Shown: piece by piece, positions 1 to 12,753 of the stretch | Layout of the letters: the number at the start of each line of letters is the position of its first letter | Numbering within the stretch: the first letter of the stretch is position 1 | NCBI RefSeq assembly: GCF_003945595.2 | Contig: NW_024104302.1 | Location: 1,382,408-1,446,407 of the forward strand | Reading direction: 5' to 3' | From: Pipra filicauda | Taxonomy: Eukaryota > Chordata > Aves > Passeriformes > Pipridae | DNA: 64,000 nucleotides | Notes under the pieces: generated by a model | Database searches by the model: none | What the model was told of the DNA's origin: nothing | What the model saw: only the letters and a program-made list of their open reading frames with translations | Translations under genes and position numbers: made by a program

Positions 1-49
1 AGCTCCAGCCCTGGGGAACCTCCAGGGTGGAAGGAGTTGAGTTTTTAAT

Positions 50-183
50 TCCCTGGAAGTGTCCAAGGCCAGGTTGGACAGGGCTTGGAGCAACCTGGGC
101 TGGTGGAAGGTGTCCCTGCCCATGGCAGAGGGTGGCACTGGATGGTCTTCAAGGTTCCTTCCACCCCAAAGCATTCCATGATT
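50..183 (+). mobile_element. CR1 LINE 3' fragment
   Basis: Truncated copy of the 3' end of a chicken-repeat-1 (CR1) non-LTR retrotransposon. It starts in the block 'gtgtccaaggccaggttgg', passes through the 'cccatggcag' block and ends in a degraded tail (cattccatgatt). CR1 copies are typically 5'-truncated, and this one has only about 130 bp of the 3' end. It carries no coding capacity. Confidence 0.93.
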
Positions 184-1681
184 AAAACCTGACCTGCTCC
201 ATTCCCTCCTTATCTTTAACTCCTCAGGTGTTTTCCAGACTGGTTTTGCTGCTCCATTTTCCCGGTAGATGGGCCCATCCTGGGCCCAGCAGCTGCTCTT
301 TTGGCTGCCTCTTAGACAATGATTTTTGTGTGGTTGAGTCATCTGACCTTTTTTTCCTGCAGTTCCCAACTTTCCCTCAAATGTGGCTGCTCAACCCCTT
401 TCCTTTCCCAGCTGGCTGTCCCATGTTAGTCCAAGTTTTCCCAGTGCTTTCTGGGGCTGTCCCCACCCAGCTGCTGTCTCAGCCCTGGTGTTGCACCCCA
501 TTAGGGCTCCAGAAATGCTAAAGGTGGACCAACCTCCATCACCACAGGGGGGTCTTCACGTGGAATAGCATTCATTTCTCTGGTCCATGGTGGTGCCCTT
601 GGCTTGTGCTTCCTGCAAGGCTCTATCCCAGAGGAAACACCGACCCAAAGAACCCTCCAGGCCCTGCCTCTCCATCCCACCCATGGCCAGGACACCCCAT
701 AGGACCTTTCCTCCCTCACCCAGGCCCCTCAGACCCTGTGGGCACAGGGCAGCTGTGAATCCTTTGGCTCCAGGGGTGATTTTTACCAACACTGAGTTCA
801 AACAGCAGCACCTGATCCTGTATTTAACCCCAAGGCTGCTTTGGTTTTCCTCTGGATTTGGAGATGCCACAAAACCACCTTTTCCTTCATGGAAACAATC
901 AGAGCATGGACTCCCCAAATCCTCCTTTTACTGCTGCCTCAGGATCTCAGCTTGCTTTTTTAAATGGTTCTTTGCAATGCAAATAAGGAGCAAAGAAGGA
1001 AAACATTGGTTTGGAGCTTGGGATGGGGCTGCTGCTGGAGCTGCTGCCACCATGTCACGTTGGCATATGGTTTGTAATGCAAGAAGAGGTTTAATTATCA
1101 CTGACTGGGCAAACAGAATGAAGTGGATTGTCATCCTAGGAAGTCTTTAACCAAGGATCCATTGATATCTTGGGAAGCTGAAATATCTCGTCTGACAAAT
1201 GACTTGTGAGAGGAAAATATTCCTTTTGCTCATCTTCACGTGCAAAGCCGTGGTTTGAACATGTGAAACGTCTGTGCAGCCTGATTTTGGAAGGGCCAGG
1301 GCACACAGACGGCTCCAGTCTGGATTTCCAAGTGCAAAGGAAAAGGGGGAATTTGGCTGTGTGTGGATGTCGGGGCATCAGGCGGCCCTGCCGTCCTCGG
1401 GCGTGCAGAAATATTGTGTCAGGGCTGTCAAAATCGTGAGGGGAGTGGGAAAAAAAAAAAAAGTGATGATGCAAAGGAAAAGAGAAGGAAATCTGCAGCT
1501 TTGGAATTTTTTTGCGCTTCTAGAACCGAAATTTTCCGGCGTTTTATTTTAACCCCTGAGCTTCCCAGACGTGGGGAGAGGTGGGGAAATAATCGTGGCT
1601 GAAATCTTCACATCACTTCTGTGCTTTGAAGAAAACCTTTAGATATTCCTGGAATAAACCTGATCTGTTCCAGGTATAAAT

Positions 1682-1822
1682 CTGGAAGTGTCCAAGGCCA
1701 GGTTGGACAGGGCTTGGAGCAACCTGGGCTGGTGGAAGGTGTCCCTGCCCATGGCAGGGGGTGGCACTGGATGGGCTTTGAGGTCCCTTCCAACCCAAAC
1801 CATCCTGGGATTCTGTGATATT
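1682..1822 (+). mobile_element. CR1 LINE 3' fragment
   Basis: Same segment of CR1 as the copy at position 50, but with a better preserved terminus: 'aacccaaaccatcctgggattctgtgat'-type sequence split over 1790-1820. It shows the element's characteristic 8-bp tail motif attctgtg. It is 5'-truncated at the 'tggaagtgtccaagg' block. Confidence 0.94.
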
Positions 1823-4567
1823 CCAGGTGGGAATCACGATGCAAACAAACAAAAAACCCCCTAGAAATCTTACAAGAGGGGAAAAAAATGATACCAGGGA
1901 AAACTCCTTCTGGGAACAGAGGAGGAAACAACAAACCACAGACTCAGGAGGAGTGTAGGTGGAACCTGCACATATGGCCCAGAGTCTCCCAAATTTTCCA
2001 GTTTCCCATCTTTGTCTCACAGGATGAGGCCCCAGGGAGCTGTGGGGCTGCTGAGGGGGTTTTATTGCACTTGGGAGGGAAAGAGGCAGAAATGCAATCA
2101 AATCCAGCAAAATCCCCCTGTAATTTATAGCAGGGATTGGAAAGGGAAGACACTTCTGGGTAATCTTTCTGGAGCGGCCCAAGGAATTATCCAGTGACCT
2201 GGGACAGGAGCCCAGTAAAAACTGGAAATCACTGGGCTACAGGGCTGGAAATAAGAAATAAAGTGAAGGGTTCTGTGTTTGTTTCAGGAATTGTTGGATA
2301 AAGGTGAACATTTTATAGCAATTAATCAAATAACACAAGGAATAAAAACGAGGGGGAGGAGAAACATGCTGTGAAATGGCCATAAGGAGGAGCAGGAAAT
2401 CCATAAAGCTGGAGCTTCAATCCACTTAGAAGACAATCCCAGAGTATTATGGACTGCTGTTATTTACCTCAACAAAAACACAGGTTCAGAGGGATTTGCA
2501 GCACAAATCAGCCACATTCCCTCATCACAACCAGCACCACCACGGTGCTTTTGGCTTGGGAATGGGCTGTTCCTCCTCCTTACTCCCAAAAGCCCTGATA
2601 ATTTCTGGGATCCTGCAGAGGGTTTGGAGAAGGCCTGGATGACCTCAGGTGCCTGGAGGCCAAAGCTGCCAGCCCTGAAGACTCATCCTGTAGAAGTTGA
2701 CTGCTTCAGGCACAAACTGGGAGCGTTTCCATGGTTTCTTTGATTTATGGTTTTTTTCCCCTGCCCTCCGGGATTCCGTGCCAGGCAAAACAGACCTGAG
2801 CAGCATCTTGTGCTGCCAGGATGGGGCTGTTCCTTCTCCATCCAGCATCTCCCTGCAAGGATCTGCCAGCGAGGAGACACAGCTGATTTAGCTCCAGGGT
2901 CCCATGTCCCCCCTTTCCCCAAAGCCCCCCCAGTTGCTCTCCAGCTGTGCAGCCTCTGTGCTCGGTGCATTAATGAACCCAACCCCTGGAGCAGTTGGTT
3001 TTCCAGCTGTGGAGAGGCACAAGCACTCACTGTCAGCTACTTCTGCATTTTAAGATGATTGGTGGTGGCTCTTCATGATTCCAGGCCTCTTTTTGCTTAC
3101 AAAAGGTCTGAACTGAAGTGGAGAAGCAGCCTGAGCTCCCCCAGGTCATGGCTGAGAACCCCCCGAGCTCCTGGTGGGATCCCAGGGGGTGTTTTGGATT
3201 TACACCCTAGGAAGTCACCAGAGTTTGGGAAAAAGGGAAAAAAAAGACACAGGTTTGTGCCTCTGCTTCTTTCCCAGCTTGTGGAATAATTATAATGAAT
3301 ATAAAACTCACCTGTAAATATAAAATAAGTAGGACATGGCCTGGGAATGGGAGAATGAGGGAGAGCAGCAGGAATGGAGGGCTGTGGCAATGGATACCCC
3401 ATCCACACATTCCTGCAGAGCCCTGAGCACGTTTCCAAGCAGGAACATGCTCCCAAAAAGTCCATGTGCTCTGTGCTGACTCCAGGGCTTCTCAGAGCTT
3501 TTGCAATTCCCATCCCAGGGGTGGTAGGAGCAGGGCCCTCCTACTGCTGCCTGGGGGCAGCTTTTTTTGCAGATGAAACTCTTGTTTGCCTTGGAAAGGC
3601 TGGTTCTTAATTTCATGATCAATTAAGATATAAAAGGGAACAGGAAAAGAAAACCAACCCAGAAGGAAAGCAAGGCAAGGTGTCTGTGAGGGAGTAACTC
3701 ACTTTCTCCAGCTCTTCTGAGCCCGGAGCATTTCCCGGCTGATTAACAAACCCTGGGTGTCCCTGGAAAAGCTGCTCCCTCTGGGAGGAGGGAACAGCAA
3801 AAAGGCTTTTATTATTCACCACAAGAATGGTTTGAGATGGAGGGAAGGATCCTGAATCCATCTGCAAACTGCAGCTGGGATCTGGGGAGCTGGAGGGAGA
3901 CGGGGGGCACCTGGGTCGGTGTCCTCTGGTATTCCAGAAGCATCATCCCAGGATCCTGCATCAACAGCCTCCCTCCTGATTAGCTTCAGCTGGTCTTTTA
4001 TTATGGAATGATGGATAAGACAAAACCATGGAGCAATAAAAACTGAGCTATTTTAGAGCAGAGCCACCACTCCCTGGGCAGAAACCCAAGCGTTTCAGGG
4101 CTATCTCAAGTTGCTCTTGGTGCCACCACCGAGGCCACCAAACCCCCCCGGGAGCTGCAGCAAAAGGGCTGTGCCTGTGTTTTGTTGATGGGTTTTAATA
4201 TTTCTGTTGTGGTTATTACTTCCACTACTACTATTTAAGGAGAGGCTTTGAAAGCTGAGGAGAAGGAAGTGCCATCTGCAGCGTTTGGCCCAGTGACAAA
4301 TGATGCTCCACGTTGGAGTTCCTCGGATATTTTGGAGAGTGAGCAGCAGAGAAGGGAAGGGAAGTGGTTGCCATTGCCTTCTTTCAAGTGTTTTTGCACA
4401 GAAAGGTGTCTTTTCTGCCAGTGGAAGGTCAGTGTGAGGGAAGCAAAGCAGGTGTGCTTGGAAGTGGGGATGTGGAAGAGGTTTCTGCTGTTGGACAGCC
4501 CTGTGTTCATCCCAAAACGTGCTGGGAGGGACCTGTCCTTGTCTTTATGGGGAGAGGCCAAAGGTAG

Positions 4568-4830
4568 CACAGAATCACAGGATCATGGAATTGTTCAGGT
4601 TGGAGAAGTCCTCTGAGATCATCCAGTCCAACCATCCCCAGCACTGCCAAGGCCACCACTGCCCCCTGTCCCCAAGTGCCACATGCACAGGGCTTTTAAA
4701 TCCCTCCAGGGATGGGGACTCCACCCCTGCCCTGGGCAGCTGTGCCAGGGCTGGACAACCCTTTCCAGGAAGAAATTTTCCCTAATATCCAACCTGACCC
4801 TTCCCTGGCACAATTAGAGGCCGTTTTCTC
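4568..4830 (-). mobile_element. CR1 LINE 3' fragment (reverse)
   Basis: On the plus strand it begins with the inverted tail (acagaatcacaggatcatgg). It continues through 'gagatcatccagtccaacc' and the inverted 'ggaagaaattttccctaata' block. The internal sequence differs from the copies at 50 and 1682, so it belongs to another CR1 subfamily. It is truncated near 4830. Confidence 0.92.
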
Positions 4831-5733
4831 ACGCATAGAATTCATGCTCTGCTTTTCCCTGTGATCTGGTCACCTTTGATCCAGGCCAGGAGACCTTCAG
4901 TTCACTTGGAAGTCTCACTTTCAGGGAAGGATCCCATTTTCTCCATGGTGTTGTGCATCCAGTGATGGCCTTTTCCATATCCACACTCATTTATCTGTGA
5001 CACTCCAGCACCCACCACAAAGCCTGACCCCAGTCCAGGCTGACAGTCCCAGTTTGCTCTTCCCTCTCCCAGAGTGTTCCACTGGTGGCCTCTCTCCATC
5101 ACTTCCCCCACCTCTCCCTCCACGACCTGCAGGTCACAGGGATGTGACTCCCTCTAATTCCAGGCTGGGGCTGGAGCAGCTCTGGGCTGGAGCCACATCC
5201 CAAGGGATGTCAGAGCTGCTCCTGGGGGGGGAAATGGCAAAACCCCCTGTTTGTTTCCATGATGTCCTGACTGAGATGCATTTCTCCCTCTCCCAGCTCT
5301 CATCCCAGCGTGTTCCCAAGGGGAAGATTGACACATTTTTACCATTCCCCAGCAGTTTGTTGTACTCCATCCCAGGAGCCAGGGACGATTCATCTCCAGT
5401 GTCTCATCTGCCCTTCAGAGCAGACATTTATTCTTTAACCCTTTGGACATTTGACAGGTTTTGCTGCTCCATTTTCCCAGTTCCAAGCAGCTGCTCTTTG
5501 AGCTGCCTCTTAGATGGTGATTTCAGTGTGGTTGAGATACTTGACCTTTTTATCTCCAGGTTCCAACTTCCCCTCAAACGTGGCTGCTCAACCCCTTTCC
5601 TTTCCCGGCTGGTTGTTCCACGTTAATCCAGGTTTTCCCAGAGCTGTGAATCCATGATCTCCCTTTCATCAATACCAAAAGCTGGCTGGACATTTGGGCT
5701 CAGCCTCCGAGGCATCCTGGTACCCTCTGTGTG

Positions 5734-5768
5734 TCCACCCATCCTTCCATCCCTCCATCCACCCACCC
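5734..5768. repeat. CCAT/CCCT-type simple repeat
   Basis: Short imperfect tetranucleotide tract of ccatccctccatccacccaccc type within unique intron sequence. A longer tract of the same class lies at 57501-57562. No function is indicated. Confidence 0.7.
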
Positions 5769-6314
5769 AAAAGGGGCAGCAGCAGTGCCATGACCCATCC
5801 TTGGCCCTGGGAAACCTGCTCCCAGCTGACTCCTCTACCAACCAAAATTAGCAGCAGCTCTTCCACCGTTAAATATTTCAGGATGTTCCAGGAGAAGCGG
5901 CGGCTCCTGGAGGGGGAGGGCCGGGCAGGAGCTGCTTCTGTGCCTTTAAAAACCTGTCCTCCCTTATTTTTATTTATTTTGAATCCTTCCTGTCCCTGTG
6001 GTGGCAGCAGCTCTCTGAGGAGAAAGCTGGCAGATGGGTGCCCGGGGAGGGGGGAGTTGGCACCCCCGGCTCTGGATTCCGGGAACATTCCTCCCCTCTG
6101 GAGGGAATATCTCCTCCTTCCCCACTCTGTGTTTCTGGCAGCAGCTCCCAGGGATGGAGGAGATCCCGGGGTGGCTCCTGATTTTTTGGCTGTCCTCCCA
6201 CGTGATTCCCAGAGGATGCTGAGGTGGGAAGGGAGTTTATCTCCTCTGTGCTCCATAAGCAGCAGGAGCAGCCCTGCCCTGCTGTGACCCCTCCAGCAGA
6301 GCAGGTTACGAGAC

Positions 6315-6600
6315 ACTTGTTCCCTCACTTTAATGATTAAAGCTAAAGCTTAATAGGAGAGAAGCAAGGAGCTGAAATATTTATTTGCTGGCTTCTGGCC
6401 GGCCAGAAAAAACCTCTTTTCCAGCCCTGGAGTCCTGCTGCTTTCTCCTGCCCCGTGTATTATGTAAGAAGCTTTTTAATAATATACATTCAGACATATG
6501 GCCCCTCAGATTTAGTATGCAAATGCAATATGCTTAACTAAAAATAGCAGATATGCTTAATGTAGTTTGTTATAACACCTTCTGTTCCTCGGTGAGTAAT
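6315..6600. other. AT-rich repeat-free intronic segment, candidate regulatory element
   Basis: Unlike the GC-rich, CR1-laden surroundings, this block is rich in TAAT/TTAA words and contains no recognisable transposon. It has an exact octamer ATGCAAAT (6517-6524) and two identical copies of atatgcttaa (6528-6537 and 6551-6560), spaced 23 bp apart. These features are seen directly. Calling it a conserved enhancer is inference, because no cross-species comparison was possible. Confidence 0.35.
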
Positions 6601-6885
6601 GGATCAGAGCTGGGGAGGGAGGGAGCAGGAGAAATCTCCACTCCAGACTTGTCTTTGTGGTCCAGGAGCTTGGTCATGTCCCATCTCCTGCCTCTTCCAT
6701 CCCCAAGACCTGGGGATTAAGTGGAAGAGACCCAAATAAATGCTTGGTGGGAGATTTAAGTGTTGAGTTGCTGCAGGGAAGCTTCGGGGCCCAGCCTGGT
6801 GTAGGTGTTGCTTTACATCCAGGAGTGTTAGTTTGTGGTTTGGGGTTTGTATCCTGTCTGTATTATCCCAGTTTTTACACTGGAG

Positions 6886-7022
6886 GAATCATAGAATCGT
6901 GGAATGGGTTGGGTTGGAAGGGACCTTAAAGCCCATCTCATTCCACCCCCTGCCCTGGGCAGGGACACCTTCCACCAGCCCAGGTTGCTCCAAGCCCCAT
7001 CCAACCTGGCCTTGGACACTCA
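6886..7022 (-). mobile_element. CR1 LINE 3' fragment (reverse)
   Basis: Plus strand reads inverted tail (gaatcatagaatcgtggaat), then 'gttggaagggaccttaaag', the 'cctgccctgggcagggaca' block and the inverted 'ccaacctggccttggacact' block. About 137 bp survive. It is truncated just inside the same block as the forward copies at 50 and 1682. Confidence 0.93.
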
Positions 7023-8427
7023 GTGGTTGAATTCCAGTGGTGCCAAATGAACCATCAGCTCCGTGCCCTCATCCCATGGGATTAGACAGCAGAGATGTTA
7101 TTGTGGGTTTTCCAGCCTCTGGGCCACGGGAAGAGAGAGAAGGACACCAGGTCCATCTCCTGCCCTTCCCAAATCCCTCTTTCAGTCTCCCTCTTGCAGG
7201 CTGTGCTGGCAAAAGGCATTTTTCCTTCTCCTTTCTCTTCGTGCCGTTCCCTTCTCGCTGAAGCAAAGAAATAACAAATGAGGTGTCATTTTGTGGTGCC
7301 AGTTGGGTGACATCAGTGCTCCCCTCCCCTTGGGGAGGGAGCTGAGGTGGGGAAGGAGCTCTCCCTGCTCCTGCTGCAGCCCCCAGAGCTGGGCTGTCTG
7401 TCTGTGCTTTTCAGATAAGAGGACTCGAGGTTTCCAAAGTATCCTTTCATTAAAAAAAAAAAGAGAAAAAGGGAAAAAGGAACCCTCTGAAACAGTCTGA
7501 CTGTATCCCAGGAGATAAAGGGGAAGGATTGATTCTCCACTGCCTCGCTTGTCTTCAGCACAAGCTGGTGGCCTTTCCTGCTGACAGCTCTTTGAGGTCT
7601 GGGGCTTTTGAGTTTGTTTTCCCAAAATAAATCTTTAACCTCTCACACCAACATGACTTGCTGCAGTGGAGTTTGTCCCACAGGGCTTTTGTGCTGCTCT
7701 TCATCCCCATCAAAGCCTCCTGCAGCCTCGAGGAGTCCCTGATGTGCTGGAGCCACATCCCTGTGCTTGTCCAGCCTTGGGCAACCTTGTCCAGGTGACC
7801 TTGTCCTTGGGTGATGTTTGGGACATCTCCCATCATTTCCCACCTCCAAGAGAGAGGAGCTGGTCCAGCAGGAACCTGTTCCCTGCCCTCATTTTGCCCA
7901 CTCTGATTATTCCAAGGACCAGTGGAACATGAAGCCCCTGTTGCTGGTTGTGCCTTAAAGCAGCAAGGTTTGAATTCCCAGCCATGGGGAGGGGTTTGGG
8001 GAGAGAGAGGCTGGCTACCTGGATTGTTTCCTTGCCTGAATTTCCCACTGGGTCTCAGGTGTGTTTATCTGGTCCTGTTGGAGCTGTTTGAGGAGATGAA
8101 GGAGTTGCTTTGACTCAGTGGAGGGAAATCACAACACCTCGGACGTGACTCCTCTCGCTGTAGCATCTCCCTGGGATGGGGTGAATCTCTCAGGAGAAGC
8201 CTGGAAGGAAATTTAAGTGTCCAGAGCTGGGCACAGGCCTTGCCTGGAGCCTGTGTTGGTGCTGTCAGCAGCAGGGAGCCCTCGAGGGGCAGCAGAGACC
8301 CCAGGGCTGTCCCCACAGCACCCACGAGAGCCTGGCAAGGAGAGGAGACAACATTCCTTGGTGCACTCAGAGGTTGGAAAGGGGAACAGCTTGGAGGTGC
8401 TGTCCTGCCTTTGGGGATTTATTGTCG

Positions 8428-8804
8428 TGGGATCATTAAGGCTGGAAAAGCCCTCTAAGATCATCAGGTCTGACTTCTAATTCAGCACCACCCTGTTCAC
8501 CACTAAACCCTGTCCTCAGCTCCCACCTCTGCACTGTGTTCTCAGAAGTGTTCTCAGCACTTCCAGGAACGGTGACTCCACTGCCCTGGGTGTCCTGTTC
8601 CAGGGTTTGACAACCCTTTCAGTGGAGAAATTTTCCCTGATATCCAACCTGACCCTCCCGTGGCACAGCCTGAGGTCGTTCCCTCTCCTCCTGTCCCTTG
8701 TTCCCTGGGAGCAGAGCCCGACCCCCCCCGGCTCCCCCCTCCTGTCAGGGGGAGAGCGAGAAGATTCCCCCTGAGCCACCTTTTTCCAGGCTAAATTTGT
8801 TCCC
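8428..8804 (-). mobile_element. CR1 LINE 3' fragment (reverse, longer)
   Basis: About 375 bp of a CR1 copy in inverse orientation. The order on the plus strand is: tail 'gggatcattaaggctgg', 'gatcatcaggtctgac', 'gagaaattttccctgatatc', 'ctcctcctgtcccttgttcc' and 'cagagcccgacccccccc'. The last blocks correspond to the degraded end of the CR1 second ORF. This is the same subfamily as 23218-23620. Confidence 0.92.
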
Positions 8805-11800
8805 TAAAATACAAGTGAGCAGCTGGGCTGGGCTCACACACCCCCTGCACAGCCCCACTGGGACTCCCATTCCTGCTGTATCCAAGTGGGACACAGCACC
8901 TTTTCCCTGGCAGCTGCCAGAGCCAGGGGTGGACATCTCCTTTCCATCCCTGGGGAAACTCCGGTGGCAGACACCTCATTGCCATCCCTGGGGAAATTCT
9001 GGTATTAGACACCTCATTTTCATCCACGGGGGAATTCCTTGTCTCTGGCTGCTCCCAGAGCACAGCCTGGGAACAGCAGCACCCACAGGACAAATCTGGA
9101 GCGACTGGTTTCCAACTGGGAAAGCTGCAGGGATCCTCAGCTGGGATCCGACCTCCCAAAGCCCCTTGGGAACAGTCTCATTTCAGCTTCCCTTCCCCCT
9201 GTTACCAGACCACTTTAAGTGAAGTAAAACACACCCTTCCCATGGGAATGAGAGCACACACAGGGGAGTGAAGCTGGTTTTGCTGGAGTGTTAAACTGGT
9301 TTCTTCCTAACTCCCCGTTTAGCCTTGCAGGTCCTGCTTTCTCCCAGCTACGTTTCCATGGCAATTTGATTTTTTCTTTTTTTCCCCCATCTGTAAATCT
9401 TCATCTCGGAAAAATGTGACTGTTAGGGGTTTGTTTTAAGATTTCTGCATGGATACAGTGGGATTGAAGGAGCAGGTGAGTCCTCCCCCCAGGCCTGGGA
9501 CCACGAGGCACATCCTCTGCTCCCTGCAGGTCCTCATCACTGGTGTGATGAGCCCAGCGTGCTCAGGGGGTGCTGAGCTCCAGGCACAGGCCCTGGGGGG
9601 TTGTCTGAGGACACACAGTCAGGATCCCACGTGCTGAGCTGGATGGGAGGGATTTTGGGATTCCCTGGGTCGGTGGGAACAGGGAGGTTTGCACAACTCA
9701 GCTCGGGGTGCTCGACCCTGTCCCAGGAATTCCAGCCCTCCCTGGGGGGCTGGTGGGGGAGCTCTGGCTCTGCTGCTGTTGTTTCCATGACAATCCTGAG
9801 CCAAGGATGCTGTAAAACCAGAGATGAACCTCCACATCTCCCGGCGTGTCTGTGCTGCCACGGCAACCCCCCATTCCCAGGGCCTTCCTTCCCAGGGGAG
9901 ACAAGGAACAGCGGCCTCAACAGACCCTTCATGGGTGTGACGGAGCTGGCACAGGGATGAACATCTGTGTTTCCCTCCAGATGTGGCACTTGGTGCTGCC
10001 TGAGCCCCTGGAGGGCACTGTCTGTCCCCTGGCTGGGCACCTCGGAGGGGTTGGGTGCCCTTTGCAGGGTGTACCAGAGGCCTCAATGACTCTTCCAGCC
10101 CAGTGAGTCAAGTAGGACTTTGCTCCCATTTTACAGGTGGGGAAACTGAGGCCAAGGACAACAAGAGTGGGCAGAACCCAAACTTCCCAGCTTTTTGCAG
10201 GAGAAGGTTCATTACCCATAATAAACCTTCAGGCCACCTTCTGACCCAGTCACAATGTGAATCAGCAGAGAAAATACCATCTCCCTTACTCAGATGGAGC
10301 CATGTGGCACCTGCTTTGGCTTTCTCCAAGCAGGACCATCTTCCATGGAGCTGCCAGTGCTGCCAGCAGAGCTGGGGGGAGACAACTCCAGCCAGAAACA
10401 ACCCATGACTCGGGTTGGATCTTCCATTTCCCGATAAATGAGTGCCAAGAACAGCTTCAGATTGTTAATTGCCAGGGAGAAGTGGATCCTTTTGGACATA
10501 ACAAGGCAGGGGGAGAGGGAAGCTCTGTGCCCTTGGCAGCACTTGTGATTTTAATTGCAGCTTCTTGCATGTTCACAGATGAACTTTGTCCCCTGCACCC
10601 GAGTGCACAGTCAGCTGGAGCTTTGTTAAGACTTTTCAAGGGATGCTCCAAGCAGAAAACCCTGACAAAAGTCATGGAAAAGCCACCAGGAATAGAAGGC
10701 TGAGCTTTCTGCACCGTATAATACTCTGCAGCCAGTTTGAAGCAGATGCTGGATTAATCCCCAATTTAATTAACGCTGCTCTAATCCTTCAGTTGAAAAG
10801 AGCAGCTCGGGATTTGTTGGGAAATGCTGCCCTGTGCACAGTAATGGGGGTTAATGTATTGAAAAATGCAGCCATCGAGGAGCTTTTGCTCTGTTCCCAA
10901 CCTGGGACGGACTGAAAACTGAATTTACAGGCTCTGAGGAGTGGGACTGGACGTGAGTGAAGGTCTGTGGTTGGGGCTTCCCACCGTGACAAAATCAGGT
11001 TAAAAACTCTGAAGGTACAAACCAGCCCCCGAGTGATTGGAATTTATTTTTAGTTTCTCTGCCATCTGAGCCAATCAAAGGGTTCTCAGGGTTATTTTTC
11101 GCCACGTTGATGGGTGATTACAAGAAATGGGCTGAAGGAAAGAGCAGTGGCGGCGTGGGCTGGTGCTCAGCCCCAGGGCTCCAGGAGGAGCCATTCAAAA
11201 CGATGCTAAAACTGTCAAAATTAGCAAAACCGTGCCTGGCACGTGTCCCCAGGGACATTCTCACCCCTGGTTGCACCTCTCCAGGCTCAGGATGACAGGC
11301 AGGGTTTGCCCCTGAGCCTTTTTGGGGTTTGCTCTGCACAGGGATATTTATTTAGGAGCTAAAGACACCCAAATCAGATTTTCTTGTGCTTCTGGGTCCC
11401 GTGAGACCTTCCTTTTCTTACACTTGCAGCAAATATTTCACCCCCACTAATGCTCCTCAGCCTCAGGTCAGAGCTTGGAAACATTTCTGGTGCATCTCCT
11501 GAGTCCTGATCTGGGCAGATTTCATCAGAGGGGGTCAGAGTTGGGCTTTTAATTTTTCTCTCTTAGTGGAAAACAGCTATTTTGTAGAAAATGAATTTTT
11601 TAGGGGAAGTAACAGTTTTTCAAAGCCGGTTTCATGTTTATGGTTTCATCCTCTCCTGCGTGTCATGCAGGAAAAACAATGAATTCTGCCTGGGTTTTGG
11701 CAGCTCTTCTGAAAAAAAAAGCTGTTTGTTTTGTTCTCCTTGTTATGATCACTGATGAAAACTAATAACTGTGTGTGTTTTAAACCCAGAGTTTCCTCTG

Positions 11801-12533
11801 TGGTGTAGAAAACACCTTCCCCTCCCTTTCCACGGGTACAACTGGCTCCATGCCAGGATTTCCTGTTTAAAATCACAAACCCTGTGGCTTTTAAGTCTCT
11901 TCTGGATCCCTGCAGGTTGTAATTTTGTTTGGTTGAGATGGATTTACAGGGATTTACCCATGGATGGACCTGACACACAGTCCAGGTCGTGGGGAATGTG
12001 GGGAATTCATGGAATGAAGTCAGAGATGAACAGACCCAGGGCAGGTGCAGAAATGGGCAGAACAGGCTTGGATGGAAAACGTTTCTCCCAAAACAATTCC
12101 CGTTGCCCAACAAATGAGACTAAATTGGAGCTTTCTCGTCCCACTTGCCAGGTAATTACTGAGGGGACCATATGGAATCTGCTCCCGAGTGCTGGAATTG
12201 GATCAACACCAGGATAGGATGGGTAGGAGTGAGGAATAACAGGATTGGAATTGAAATTGGGCGAGCTGGGGGTGCTTGGGAGAGGGTTTGAGCCCTCTGT
12301 GGTCTGTGCTCACCTGGGGCTTGGGCAGCTGCAGAGCCCAGGGAGATGTTGAGCAAAGATGAGGTTGGATGGGGATGTTCTGCATCCCCAAAGATTTTGG
12401 GGGAAGCTGGCCTGGACCCTCAGGGCAGGGGTGTTTTGGAGGGGCAGCACTGGGAGGGGTTGGCAGGGAGGAAACCCCCAAAAGGGACCTTCCTGGGGGG
12501 ACAAACGCAGGGTTGGAGGGTGAGGGAGCTTGG

Positions 12534-12753
12534 GTGGGATATTGGGAAGGAATTTTGGGCTGGGAGGGTGGGGAGGCCCTGGCACAGGTTGCCCAGAGAA
12601 ACTGTGGCTGCCCCTGGATCCCTGCAAGTGTCCAAGACCAGGTTGGACAGGGCTTGGAGCCACCTGGGCTGGTGGGAGGTGTCCCTGCCCATGGCAGGGG
12701 TTGGGAATGAGATGATCTTTGAGGTCCTTTCCTGTGCTTCTGTGATCCTATGA
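12534..12753 (+). mobile_element. CR1 LINE 3' fragment
   Basis: Starts with 'ttgggaaggaattttgggct' and runs through 'gtggggaggccctggcacag', 'gcccagagaaactgtggctg' and the 'tccaagaccaggttggacag' block. It ends at 'cttctgtgatcctatga'. It carries one degraded tail 8-mer. Confidence 0.94.

Noticed and set aside
5669..6328. 219-codon minus-strand open frame in intron 2
   Set aside because: GC-rich chance frame across a simple repeat, with low-complexity composition and no recognisable domain.
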